Source of the DNA: Methylobacillus arboreus
Lineage (GTDB): Bacteria > Pseudomonadota > Gammaproteobacteria > Burkholderiales > Methylophilaceae
DNA: 64,000 nucleotides
Direction: 5' to 3'
Assembly: GCF_020532725.1 (NCBI RefSeq)
Contig: NZ_JAJAVC010000011.1
Coordinates: forward strand, 186,001-250,000
In this document: one piece after another, positions 43,469 through 52,751 of the stretch
Layout of the letters: every line of letters begins with the position of its first letter
Position numbering within the stretch: the first letter of the stretch is position 1
Notes under the pieces: model-generated
What the model saw: the letters and a program-made list of their open reading frames with translations, nothing else
What the model was told of the DNA's origin: nothing
The model's database searches: none
Program-made: the position numbers and the translations under genes

Positions 43469-43977
43469 TGAGTTTCGCCCTCACGCAGGTCTGATTCCGC
43501 CTGGTCTTGCAACGGCCTGCTGCTGGCGCCAGCGGGCAGGTCCTTGTCCAGGCCGCCTAGCGAGCGTACATAGGCGACAATCTTCCATGCCTCCTGTTCG
43601 GGGATTTTTCCGTGGAAGGCAGGCATGCCGTTGGGACGCCCCTCCATGATGGAGGCGAAAATATGTTGGGGTTCGCTGCCATATATCCAGTGTTTGTCAA
43701 TGAGCGGCGGGCCCATGCCGCCACCGCCGTTGGCATGGCATCCGACACAGTTGAACCAGCTATAGAGCCGCTTGCCCTCGTTGATCGCATGGCGGTTGTT
43801 CATGTAAGGGTGCTGCTTGACGGCAGCATCCTCGGTGCCGGGGCCGAACTCCGTCATCCTGGCCGCGGGCGGCGAGGGTGGGTTTTCTGCATTGCGCAGG
43901 GCGGCCTGATCCTCGCAGCCGCTCAACAGTAGCAGGAGGACAAGGCCCGCAGCAAGTTTGCTAAAGGGAGAAAACAT
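43465..43977 (-). CDS. Lipoprotein class I cytochrome c
   Basis: 170 residues. Signal peptide with lipobox LLLSGC (Cys21), a Pro/Ala linker, then a compact haem c domain: C77-VG-C80-H81 and likely axial Met118 in RPNGMPAF. It is preceded by the PQQ dehydrogenase gene (17-nt overlap) and followed by coxB (4-nt overlap), so it most likely carries electrons from the dehydrogenase to the oxidase. The domain resembles the cytochromes of XoxG/CoxA-associated type only in general layout; the exact family is not clear to me. Confidence 0.85.
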   Translation of the reverse strand: MFSPFSKLAAGLVLLLLLSGCEDQAALRNAENPPSPPAARMTEFGPGTEDAAVKQHPYMNNRHAINEGKRLYSWFNCVGCHANGGGGMGPPLIDKHWIYGSEPQHIFASIMEGRPNGMPAFHGKIPEQEAWKIVAYVRSLGGLDKDLPAGASSRPLQDQAESDLREGETQ

Positions 43978-45811
43978 ACAATTGCCCTCCCTTGTCGGTG
44001 TGTTGCGGCAGGTCCTTCATGGCGTTGGCAAACCCCAGGGCAGCCGTGCCGTCGCGAGCATCGAGGCCGCCGGAGACAATGGCACCGGACCAGCCGCCCA
44101 CGCCCGAGAAGATGGCCACGTACTGCTTGCCGTTCTTGTCCTTAAAGGTGACTGGTTGTCCGACAATGCCTGACCCGACGCGGTATTTCCAAAGCAGCTT
44201 GCCGGTCTTGGCGTCCACAGCCTTGAACCAGCGGTCCATAGTGCCGTAGAACACGATGTCGCCAGCGGTCGCCACCGTGCCGCTCCAGACCGGGAAGCTT
44301 TCCTCAATGCTCCATACCTTGCCGCCTGCGACCGGATCCCAGGCCGTGTAGACGCCACGGTGCCCGCCCGGGCCTGCAAACATCTTTACATCCGAGCCCA
44401 CATAAGGTGTCCCTGCGATATAGTTGGCCTGTGTGCCGTGCATGTCCATGCAGAGGTTGTTGTGCGGCATGTAGATGAGCCCAGTCCTAGGCGAGTAGGC
44501 GGACGGCTGCCAATCCTTGCCGCCCGGGGCGGCAGGGCAGATGTTGTGCACGGTCTTGTTGGTGCCGGGCTGCTTGTCCTTTACTTTGCGCAAATGGCCA
44601 GTCTTGAGGTCGACGCCTTCCGTGACGTTGACCGGCACATAAGTGTTGGCGGACAGCACCTCGCCGCTGGCGCGGTCCATGACATAGACATGGCCGTTGC
44701 GTTCCGGCCTGACCAGCACCTTGCGTTGTTCGCCGTTGACGGGCAGGTCGAGCAGCAGGCTTTCGTTAACGCCGTCATAGTCATACAGGTCGTGCGGTTC
44801 TATCTGGTAGGCCCAGATGGCGCTGCCGTCGTCCGGACGGCGCGCGAACACCGTCAGGGTCCACTTGTTGTCGCCAGGCCGGAAATCCGGGTTCCACGGG
44901 CCGGGGTTGCCTGTACCGTAATAGACTAGGTCCAGTTCCGGGTCGTACGAGAGCCAGCCCCATACCGTTCCCCCGCCGATTTTCCACATTTCCGGCGGCC
45001 AACTGCTGGCACCGAGGTCTTGCCCTTGGTCCTGCGGGTAAAATGGCTTGAAATCCTCGCCGATCAATACCTCCTTGTCCGGGCCGGTGCTGTAGGCAGT
45101 CCAGAGCAGCTCGCCCGTCTCGGTATCCAATGCCTTCAGCCAACCGCGCACGCCCATCTCGCCGCCGCTATTGCCGACCAGCATTTTTCCTTTGACCACC
45201 AGCGGCGCCATGGTCATGGTTTCCCCGCGCTTGAGGTCGCCGACCCTGGTTTTCCACAGCTCCTTGCCCGTGGCTGCGTCCAGGGCAATGGCATGGTTGT
45301 CCAGGGTATTGAAGAACAGCTTGCCATCCACATGGACCAGGCCGCGGTTCACTACGTCGCAGCATGCCATCCCCTGGGATTCCTGGTGCGTGTCGGGTTT
45401 GTATTCCCATTTCTTGCTGCCGTCGAGTGATAGTGCATACACCGTGTTCGGGTAAGGCGTGACCACGTACAAGGTATCGTCCACGAACACCGGTGCTGCT
45501 TCATGCCCAGGCGTGAGGCCGGTCGAGAATGTCCAGGCCAGCTTCAGGTCCTTCACGTTGTCGCGGTTGATCTGCTCCAGGCCGCTGTATCGGGTGCTGG
45601 CGTAATTCTTGGCGGGCATGGTCCATTGTCCGTCTTCTTCTGCCTGTAACCAGGATGGAGGTTTCGACTTGTTATGCGGATAACTTGCAGCTTCTGTTTC
45701 GGAGGCTGTGCTTGCAGGGGCTGCTTGATCACTATCCTGGCTACAGGAAGCTGCAAAAAGACTGGTTAGCAATAATCCCGGATAAAGGAAAAATCCTTGG
45801 TAGTTGTGCAC
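43961..45811 (-). CDS. PQQ-dependent alcohol dehydrogenase, lipoprotein, lanthanide-type signature
   Basis: 616-residue quinoprotein of the methanol/ethanol dehydrogenase family, an eight-bladed propeller oxidising a primary alcohol or aldehyde with PQQ. Vicinal Cys150-Cys151 (GMACCDV) form the disulphide ring. Metal/PQQ residues: Glu218, Asn302 (GTGNPGPWN), catalytic Asp344 and Asp346 (HDLYDYDG). An Asp two residues after the catalytic Asp marks lanthanide-dependent XoxF/ExaF-type enzymes; Ca-dependent MxaF has Ala there. Unusually, the signal peptide ends in a lipobox (LFAASC, Cys23). First gene of an operon with cytochrome c and caa3 oxidase. XoxF, ExaF or PedH membership is undecided. Confidence 0.87.
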   Translation of the reverse strand: MHNYQGFFLYPGLLLTSLFAASCSQDSDQAAPASTASETEAASYPHNKSKPPSWLQAEEDGQWTMPAKNYASTRYSGLEQINRDNVKDLKLAWTFSTGLTPGHEAAPVFVDDTLYVVTPYPNTVYALSLDGSKKWEYKPDTHQESQGMACCDVVNRGLVHVDGKLFFNTLDNHAIALDAATGKELWKTRVGDLKRGETMTMAPLVVKGKMLVGNSGGEMGVRGWLKALDTETGELLWTAYSTGPDKEVLIGEDFKPFYPQDQGQDLGASSWPPEMWKIGGGTVWGWLSYDPELDLVYYGTGNPGPWNPDFRPGDNKWTLTVFARRPDDGSAIWAYQIEPHDLYDYDGVNESLLLDLPVNGEQRKVLVRPERNGHVYVMDRASGEVLSANTYVPVNVTEGVDLKTGHLRKVKDKQPGTNKTVHNICPAAPGGKDWQPSAYSPRTGLIYMPHNNLCMDMHGTQANYIAGTPYVGSDVKMFAGPGGHRGVYTAWDPVAGGKVWSIEESFPVWSGTVATAGDIVFYGTMDRWFKAVDAKTGKLLWKYRVGSGIVGQPVTFKDKNGKQYVAIFSGVGGWSGAIVSGGLDARDGTAALGFANAMKDLPQHTDKGGQLYVFSL

Positions 45812-46198
45812 TGCAAGTTTCCTTTTTTTGTGAATTTGTGTAGCAGTTGGCAGGAAAATATTTATCTGTTGGTAGGAATTTTAGAAATTAAGTTTCAAAT
45901 AAATTTTAAAAAATGACTCAATGTAATTAAATGTAAGTTGTTGGAATTTTATTGATGAAGCGCTGTTCCACAATATGCAGGTGTTTTAACTTGATGGGAA
46001 TGTTTTTGTTAATTATCTCTGACATAAAAATAGGAGTTCGCCTTATTGAATTTCTATTCACATTAGAATCAGGAAGGAACGAATCTGAATGGAGAATATA
46101 GTTAAGGTTAAAATTGTGGAATTTATGGGGTAGGATAAAAGTACACGAGGTGATTGTTCGCAATATTTCTTGCTGTATGTCAGGAACAGGAGGATTGG
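45812..46198. other. AT-rich intergenic region, divergent promoters
   Basis: 387 nt, visibly richer in A+T than the flanking oxidase operon. It separates the leftward dehydrogenase/oxidase operon from the rightward mscS gene, so it should hold both promoters. Short frames on both strands have no ribosome-binding site and are not called. Confidence 0.45.
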
Positions 46199-47290
46199 AT
46201 GGGTGGTTTATTGGAAAATAATTCTTTATCAGAACTACTTTCGAATGCATGGGTGATGGTAGCGATTATCACGATTTTTGTATATCTGATATTGGTCAAC
46301 ATTTTTCAGATTATTATCAAAAAACTATCAAAAATTACATTGAAAAGTAATAGTAAATTCAATGATATATTTGTTGATGTTCTGCAAAGTACACAAAAGT
46401 TGACTTTGGTTTTCATTGCTTTGTTGATCGGTCTAAAATTCCTGGATATTCCTCTTAAATGGGAAGTCAGGCTAACTAATTTAACATTTCTCGTCATTGG
46501 TGTTCAGATCGCGATATGGCTGAGTAAGGGCATCACGATTTGGTCCAGGATGCAGCTGCTGGAAAAGGAGAACTCAGTCCCGAATCCCGTTATCACATCT
46601 ATGCTGAGCTGGATTCTGAAGATCACTGTCTGGTCGATCGTTATATTGGCTGTGCTTTCAAATATAGGTGTGAATATTACTGCTTTTGTGGCTAGCCTGG
46701 GGGTGGGAGGGGTTGCGGTTGCGTTAGCTGTTCAGAATATTCTGAGCGACCTGTTTGCTTCTCTTGCAATTGGATTAGACAAGCCTTTTGTCATAGGTGA
46801 TTTTATTGTATTTGGAGAAGTTGCAGGAAGCATTGAAAGGATTGGGCTAAAAACCACACATATTAGAAGTATCAGTGGTGAGCAAATTGTTTGCAGCAAT
46901 ACCGAGCTTCTAAAAAATACCATTCACAATTACAAGCGCATGTCTGAACGACGAGTGGTGTTTAAATTTGGAGTAACTTACGATACGCCTCCGGAGACAT
47001 TAAGGGAGCTGCCAAAAGTTGTGCAGGCTGCAATTGAAGAGCCTAAGGTTACCCGATTTGATAGGGCTCATTTTAAGGAGTTTGGCTCGAGCTCGTTGGA
47101 TTTTGAAGTGGTCTATTTTATTAATTCCAGTGATTTCAATTTGTATATGGACACGCAGCAAGCGATCAATCTATATTTGATGCATGAATTTCAACGCCTT
47201 GGAGTTAAGTTTGCATTGCCAGTTACCACTGTGCATATCCAGGATGCCGCTTCATCAACTCCTGACACCAGAAATTCCGTGAAATTGTAA
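46199..47290 (+). CDS. Mechanosensitive channel, MscS family
   Basis: 363-residue inner-membrane channel that releases solutes on hypo-osmotic shock. Four or five N-terminal helices; the pore-lining helix is LGVGGVAVALAVQNILSDLFASL with the Gly/Ala packing of MscS TM3, followed by GLDKPFVIGDFI and the beta domain (GEVAGSIERIGLKTTHIR, CSNTELLKNTIHNYKR). Shine-Dalgarno AGGAGG precedes ATG 46199. The gene is AT-richer than its neighbours, with codon use (AAT, ATT, AAA) that hints at a different source. It is longer than E. coli MscS (286), like YbdG/YnaI-size members. Confidence 0.85.
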   Translation: MGGLLENNSLSELLSNAWVMVAIITIFVYLILVNIFQIIIKKLSKITLKSNSKFNDIFVDVLQSTQKLTLVFIALLIGLKFLDIPLKWEVRLTNLTFLVIGVQIAIWLSKGITIWSRMQLLEKENSVPNPVITSMLSWILKITVWSIVILAVLSNIGVNITAFVASLGVGGVAVALAVQNILSDLFASLAIGLDKPFVIGDFIVFGEVAGSIERIGLKTTHIRSISGEQIVCSNTELLKNTIHNYKRMSERRVVFKFGVTYDTPPETLRELPKVVQAAIEEPKVTRFDRAHFKEFGSSSLDFEVVYFINSSDFNLYMDTQQAINLYLMHEFQRLGVKFALPVTTVHIQDAASSTPDTRNSVKL

Positions 47291-47524
47291 GCTGTGCCAA
47301 AGTACTCAGTCTGGCTTCAATATGATCAGGAAAACCAGTTGGGACTTTAGCAGAGAATAGTGGAGCGATGAGAGGGCGTATCTGCAACGCATTATTGGGA
47401 CATGCAAAAATAATTCAGCGTCGACCAATGTAAAGAATTTCTGACACCAGGACGGTTAAACCGCTGATAGTACGGATGAGCTACTTTATCTAAATTGAAA
47501 GCATAGTAACCAGGTGACGACATC

Positions 47525-49588
47525 ATGAGCATTCTCAAAGAAGGCAGGCCTTATCCCCGTGGTGCCCATTTTGATGGCAAAGGAACGAACTTTGCGCTGT
47601 TTTCTGATCATGCTCGCAGTGTCACGCTGTGCCTGTTTGACCAGCATGGCGAATCGGAAACCGAGCGGATTGTACTCAAGGAGTGCACCAATGGCGTCTG
47701 GCATGGCTATCTTGAAGGCATAAAGCCTGGTCAACACTATGGTTACCGGGTGGACGGTACATGGGCGCCTCTTGAGGGCTTGAGGTTCAATGCCAACAAG
47801 CTGTTGCTGGACCCATATGCGCGCAAGCTTTCGGGGAGTATCCAATGGGATGATGCGCTGTATGGTTATACCATCAGTGACGATCCAGATGCAGACCTGC
47901 ATATGGATGAGCGCGATAGCGCCAAATTCATGCCCAAGGCCATCGTGGTCGGCTCCGATATCCTGGTCAAGTCCGCCAAGCCCGACATCCGCTGGCCCAA
48001 GACCATCATTTACGAAGCCCATGTCCGCGGCCTGACGATGAAGCACCCGCTGATCCAGGACGATATCCGCGGTACCTTTGCGGCCCTGAGCGACTCCGCC
48101 GTCATCAGCCACCTGCAACGCATAGGCATTACCGCCATTGAGCTCATGCCCATCCATGCTTTTACCCAGGATCGCTATCTCCTGGAGCGCAAGCTATCCA
48201 ACTATTGGGGCTATAACACACTGGCCTATTTTGCCCCCGAGCCATCCTATCTTAGTTCGGGTGCGCTGGAAGAAATTGCCAAAACGGTAGATGCCCTGCA
48301 CGAAGCCGGAATAGAGGTAATACTCGACGTGGTCTACAACCACACTTGCGAGGGCAATCATCTGGGCCCTACGCTGTGCTGGAAAGGCATAGACAACCTC
48401 AGCTATTACAAGGAACTGCCCGGCAACCCGCGTTACTACGACAACTTGACCGGTTGCGGCAATGCGCTCAATACCTCTCACCCCAAGGTCATGCAGATGA
48501 TCATGGACAGCTTGCGGCTGTGGGCCTCGGTCTATGGCATAGATGGCTTCCGCTTTGACCTCGCCCTGACGCTGGGCAGGAATGAAAACGGCTTCAATCG
48601 TGATCACGCATTGCTTCACGCTATGTTGCAAGATCCAATACTGACACGTTGCAAACTGATTGCCGAACCCTGGGATGTCGGCCCTGGCGGTTTCCAGCTC
48701 GGCTCCTTTCCCCCGGGATTCTCCGAATGGAATGGCGATTACCGCGACGTTACGCGCGAGTTCTGGGCCGGGCACGATGGCATGCTGCCCCGCTTTGCCA
48801 GCCGCTTTGCCGCTTCCAGCGACCTATTCAACGAACAGCACCGGCGTCCTTGGTCCAGCGTTAACTTCATTACCGCACATGACGGCTTCACGCTGCACGA
48901 CCTGGTTTCGTACAACGAAAAGCACAATGAGGCCAATGGCGAGGACAACCAAGACGGTGCCAATGATAATCGTAGCTGGAACTGCGGCCATGAAGGGGAG
49001 ACCGATCAGGAAGATATATTGGCATTGCGCGCGCAGCAAAAACGCAACTTTCTCACTACCCTGTTCCTGTCACAAGGCATTCCCATGCTGCTCGCGGGCG
49101 ATGAGCTCAACAACAGCCAGCAAGGCAACAACAATACCTATTGTCAGGACAACCCACTGGGCTGGACAGACTGGGAACATAGCGATGATACCCTGATCGA
49201 CTTAGTAGGCCGGCTGGCTGAGCTACGCAAAAGCCATAGCGCCATCTCACGCGCCGAGTTTGTCACCGGCAAGCTCAATGAGCATGGCAATTCAGATGTG
49301 GCCTGGTTCAATGTCAACGGTGAACCCATGAGCAATGAGCAATGGAGTGATCCGCACAACAAAGCCATGGCAGTAAAGTTCGTGCCGCCGATCAAGAGCG
49401 AGAGCGCAGTGCTGGTCCTGCTCAATGCCTCGCATGTCACAGTACCCGCGCGCCTGCCCTATTGCGAAACGTACGACTGGAAACTACTCATAGACACCCC
49501 GCTCAAGCCCATTCCCAATCAGCAGGGAGGGGAGCTGATGTTGGAGCCACGTTCTATGTATGTATACGAAGGTAAGCTCATCGTCTAG
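47525..49588 (+). CDS. glgX: Glycogen debranching enzyme (isoamylase-type)
   Basis: 687-residue GH13 enzyme that removes alpha-1,6 branches from glycogen limit dextrins. An N-terminal CBM48 domain (FDGKGTNFALFSDHARSVTLCLF) is followed by the barrel: VYNHTCEGN, the nucleophile in GFRFDLALTLGR, the acid/base in LIAEPWDVGPGGFQ and FITAHDGFTLHDLVSY. The GNNNTYCQDNPLGWTDW block is characteristic of GlgX/TreX. It supplies linear maltodextrins, the substrate of TreY encoded at 12.5 kb, so a functional link with the tre operon is likely though they are far apart. Confidence 0.95.
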   Translation: MSILKEGRPYPRGAHFDGKGTNFALFSDHARSVTLCLFDQHGESETERIVLKECTNGVWHGYLEGIKPGQHYGYRVDGTWAPLEGLRFNANKLLLDPYARKLSGSIQWDDALYGYTISDDPDADLHMDERDSAKFMPKAIVVGSDILVKSAKPDIRWPKTIIYEAHVRGLTMKHPLIQDDIRGTFAALSDSAVISHLQRIGITAIELMPIHAFTQDRYLLERKLSNYWGYNTLAYFAPEPSYLSSGALEEIAKTVDALHEAGIEVILDVVYNHTCEGNHLGPTLCWKGIDNLSYYKELPGNPRYYDNLTGCGNALNTSHPKVMQMIMDSLRLWASVYGIDGFRFDLALTLGRNENGFNRDHALLHAMLQDPILTRCKLIAEPWDVGPGGFQLGSFPPGFSEWNGDYRDVTREFWAGHDGMLPRFASRFAASSDLFNEQHRRPWSSVNFITAHDGFTLHDLVSYNEKHNEANGEDNQDGANDNRSWNCGHEGETDQEDILALRAQQKRNFLTTLFLSQGIPMLLAGDELNNSQQGNNNTYCQDNPLGWTDWEHSDDTLIDLVGRLAELRKSHSAISRAEFVTGKLNEHGNSDVAWFNVNGEPMSNEQWSDPHNKAMAVKFVPPIKSESAVLVLLNASHVTVPARLPYCETYDWKLLIDTPLKPIPNQQGGELMLEPRSMYVYEGKLIV

Positions 49589-49766
49589 CTTTGCTTTAGA
49601 TATTCCTTTATTCATAGTGGGAATGTCAGCAGGAGGCAGATGAGCTTGGTTTTCAAACAGTAGCGGCATATCCAACTATGCAATACGTGTTAATCCTGAT
49701 GTGGAATTTAGACATTAAGGAAAGAGCTCAGAGAGCCAATGTTTGAACCCTTCCCTAATACCACAT

Positions 49767-51857
49767 TTAGTATCGGAACTCAGCCGTTAATTCAATCTGC
49801 CTTGGAGCCCCCACTATTTGCTGGGTTGCTGAATAAGCAAATGCTCCGTAGAACTTGTCGGTGAGGTTGCGGATATTGGCACGTAACGTCATTTGCTTGT
49901 TCACATGCCAGGCAGCACTTGCATCAAACACCGTGTAGCTACCCAGTTGGATATCGTCGTCACGGTTAAAATCCCCATATACATAACGTTTTCCAACATA
50001 CCTGGCACCAATCCCGGCATCCCATTGTGGCTGCTGATAAGAAACCCAAGCATTCGCTGTATGTTCAGGCACATTGGGTGGGGTATTTCCTCTCATTGAG
50101 GTACCGAATACATCAGCCAGGTCATCATAACGGGCGTTAAGTGCTGTTGCATTGAAATCAACTCGCCAGTTTGGTGTAGGGAACAGGGTAGTTGTTAACT
50201 CGATACCGCGAGAAGAAAGCTTACCGCCTTGTACTGCCTGGAACAGGCCAGTGTAGGTAATGATGTCATCTTTAGCGATGTGAAAGAGTGCTACTGATAC
50301 TTCCCCCTTGGTATCTGGCAATTTGTGCTTGATCCCAACCTCTGCCTGGCGGGAACGAGTGAGTTTCATGTCAGAGGTCAGAACATTCAGCTCCAGCAAA
50401 GTTGAAACTGGATCAGTTCCCCGACTGACCTGAACGTAAAGGCTGGTGTCAGGTGTGACATCGAATACGGTGCCAACACGCCAGGTGGTCGGAGAAAAAT
50501 CCTTCTCGATCTCGTTACTGGTACGCAGTAATTGACGCTCGGTGTCCAGCAACTCCTTGCGAATGCCTGCAATCAATTTCCACCGGTCCGTGACACTAAA
50601 AGCATCTTCAACGAAGAAAATACGTTGAGTCAGTTCAGAGTCAAAGTCAGGCGTAATGGGGCTGGTGTATTGCAATTGACCTGCAGTGAAGCCCAAGAGC
50701 GGGACGGAGGCACTGTTTACATTACCATTGCTACGCCTGAAAGTAGTACGACTTAGTTCAATACCAGCAGCAAAACGGTTTTGATGATCAAAGATATCAC
50801 TGGTAGAAATCAACTCCAGCCTGTTGCCATATTGCTTCTGGTCATGATTGATTGCCAGAGAAAAACGATCTACAAGTCCTGTACCTGTGTCATAAGTCAA
50901 TTCTTCAGCATTACGCCAATCGCGCTTAGATTTGAACCAATAGGCTTCATTCTTCAACTTGAGAGTAGACGTAATATCCCATTCGATCTTGTTCCTGAAG
51001 CGCGTATCGATGAAGTTCAGCTTGTTGTTGCTAACGTTGTAGTTCTTGTTGCGTAGAGACTTCAGTAGCTTTCCATTGATCACAGGCACACCGTAATTGG
51101 CCGATGGAGAGTTATCAGAATAGTCTAGGGTAAAGCCAACTTTGAGTGAGTCAGTTGGTGTGAAAAGCAAAGAGGTCATCAGCTTGGTGCTTTCGTAATC
51201 ACCTTTAGAAATATAGCTATTGCCCCCGAGAGTAGACACATCGATACGGAATGCCCCAATTTCGCCAATTGCACCTGTACCACCAATGCCTGCACGATAA
51301 GCACCATAGGAGCCAGCACCAATCACAGCTTCGGCAGAAGTTTCACGCTTAGGCTGCTTGCGAACGCTATTGATAATGCCACCTGAGGTTCCGTCACCAA
51401 ACATGACAGAAGCAGGCCCCCTCAATACCTCAATCTGCTCATAGCCCCAAGTATCAGCTGGATAGTTGCTTGTTCCAAGCCCAGGTGTTTGGCGTACGCC
51501 GTCTTCAGCCTGTCCTACAGAGTTGTTACCGGTTAAACCACGAAGCGAGAAAGCTTGGCCAACATTAGGCGTGCTGATGTCCGTTAGACCGGTGGTTCTG
51601 CTCACTGCTTCACGCAATGAAATATCACCACGGCGACGGATCGTATCGGTATCCAGGATTTCAATGCTTGCTGGTGTTTCTTGTACGGTTAGTCCGACCC
51701 GGTTGGCAGTACTAGTTTGCTTGGACAATTGTAGTGCCTTGTTCTTCTCGGCTTGTGCCTTGACCTCCACTTCGTCCAGAACAGCATCTTCAGCCAATGC
51801 TCCAGAAGCAAACATAATGGATAGGGCGGCTGCCAAGAGCCGATATTGATGTTTCAT
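49767..51857 (-). CDS. TonB-dependent outer-membrane receptor under a cobalamin riboswitch
   Basis: 696 residues: a signal peptide (AAALSIMFASGALAED), a plug domain (QETPASIEILDTDTIRRRG, EVLRGPASVMFGDGTSGGIINSVRKQP) and a 22-strand barrel ending in the outer-membrane-type C-terminal Phe/Tyr (ELTAEFRY). By sequence style it belongs to the siderophore-receptor branch (FhuE/FoxA type), yet the B12 riboswitch 207 nt upstream suggests import of cobalamin or another corrinoid. BtuB proteins are usually about 600 residues. A small hairpin (51870-51887) precedes the weak GGGGAA ribosome-binding site. Confidence 0.85.
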   Translation of the reverse strand: MKHQYRLLAAALSIMFASGALAEDAVLDEVEVKAQAEKNKALQLSKQTSTANRVGLTVQETPASIEILDTDTIRRRGDISLREAVSRTTGLTDISTPNVGQAFSLRGLTGNNSVGQAEDGVRQTPGLGTSNYPADTWGYEQIEVLRGPASVMFGDGTSGGIINSVRKQPKRETSAEAVIGAGSYGAYRAGIGGTGAIGEIGAFRIDVSTLGGNSYISKGDYESTKLMTSLLFTPTDSLKVGFTLDYSDNSPSANYGVPVINGKLLKSLRNKNYNVSNNKLNFIDTRFRNKIEWDITSTLKLKNEAYWFKSKRDWRNAEELTYDTGTGLVDRFSLAINHDQKQYGNRLELISTSDIFDHQNRFAAGIELSRTTFRRSNGNVNSASVPLLGFTAGQLQYTSPITPDFDSELTQRIFFVEDAFSVTDRWKLIAGIRKELLDTERQLLRTSNEIEKDFSPTTWRVGTVFDVTPDTSLYVQVSRGTDPVSTLLELNVLTSDMKLTRSRQAEVGIKHKLPDTKGEVSVALFHIAKDDIITYTGLFQAVQGGKLSSRGIELTTTLFPTPNWRVDFNATALNARYDDLADVFGTSMRGNTPPNVPEHTANAWVSYQQPQWDAGIGARYVGKRYVYGDFNRDDDIQLGSYTVFDASAAWHVNKQMTLRANIRNLTDKFYGAFAYSATQQIVGAPRQIELTAEFRY

Positions 51858-51869
51858 GAGTATTCCCCA

Positions 51870-51887
51870 GCACCAAAGGAAAGGTGC
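51870..51887 (-). promoter_or_regulatory. Hairpin next to the TonB-receptor ribosome-binding site
   Basis: On the minus strand GCACC-TTTCCTTT-GGTGC folds into a 5-bp hairpin that ends two to three nt before the GGGGAA ribosome-binding site of the receptor gene. It could take part in translation control, but its distance from the riboswitch makes a direct link uncertain. Confidence 0.35.
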
Positions 51888-52063
51888 AAAAACGTATATG
51901 AAATGTCACGTTAAGTATAAGTGCGGGGCAGTTTGATGACAGGCGGTATCTATAGGCAGCCCCAAAAGAATCGGGAATACCAATATCTTGTTCACTGCAT
52001 CAATGAAAAAATGCGAATAGATCGCCGATTCCAGGGGCACCCCGCCCTTTGCTTCAACGTACT

Positions 52064-52254
52064 GTATACGGCAGGTCTCCTGACTCTCGGGTCATCATCT
52101 TGAAGCAACCTTCCCGGAATAATCCAGTGGCATGTATGATTTCAAGACTCGTCGATTACAGTTGCGGGGACAGTTCCGGATTTAGATCATTATGTCTTCA
52201 CCGGATTCCCTATTAATCTGACCAGCGTGAACTGGCACAGAACCGTACGCGGCG
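52064..52254 (-). promoter_or_regulatory. Cobalamin (adenosylcobalamin-type) riboswitch
   Basis: Read on the minus strand the region has all the conserved elements in order: AATAGGGAATCCGGTG, AAATCCGGAACTGTCCCCGCAACTGTAA (core at 52158-52174), the B12 box GCCACTG (52125-52131), CCGGGAAGG, and the closing GAGTCAGGAGACCTGCC (52070-52077 and beyond). These are diagnostic. The aptamer ends about 200 nt before the TonB-dependent receptor gene, whose expression it should turn down when corrinoid is plentiful. Confidence 0.95.
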
Positions 52255-52528
52255 ATATTAGTTTTTACTCGTATAAAAAGCAAGGCAAAGAAACATACTC
52301 GATGTCATGAGCTATGCGGATGACTCCAGACTTGATAAGCATGCGTTTCAATACTTACTCATTTGTTATATTTGCTGCGCTACTCCCATCATCAACTGAA
52401 TGTCGGTATTAATGTCTATTGGAGCAATAGGCGATTTTGGAGGCATTGAGTATTGGCTCAACAGTTTGAGCGGCATCTAAATGCATCAAATTTGTTGTCT
52501 AACCTCACTGCTTCAAGGCGGCAACGCT

Positions 52529-52660
52529 TTACAGCTTTTTAGTGCGAAGGGAAAAGATGATTTCTTTGCCGTACTGCTCGATAAGGTCGAGAGGTGTTTT
52601 ACGGCGAAAATAATAGGTACCGCCACGCTTGGTTAAATAGTTACACATCGTCTCTTCCAT
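52529..52660 (-). pseudogene. Remnant of a phage-type integrase N-terminus (DUF6538-like)
   Basis: A 43-codon ORF starting at ATG 52660. Its product, around CNYLTKRGGTYYFRRKTPLDL and then GKEIIFSLRTKK, matches the N-terminal domain (DUF6538) that precedes the core-binding and catalytic domains of many tyrosine recombinases; those domains are missing and the ORF stops at 52529. It lies 91 nt downstream of the 3' end of tRNA-Met, on the same strand, which is the usual place for an integrase after integration into a tRNA. So this is probably a decayed genomic island edge. A very short complete protein is the alternative. Confidence 0.65.
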
Positions 52661-52751
52661 AACAAAAGTGTAACACCCATCGGGAAGATGCTGACTGTAA
52701 CCTATTGATGTTTCTATAAGTCTTTGTTGGAAAAGACTTAAGAAGGGAGAT

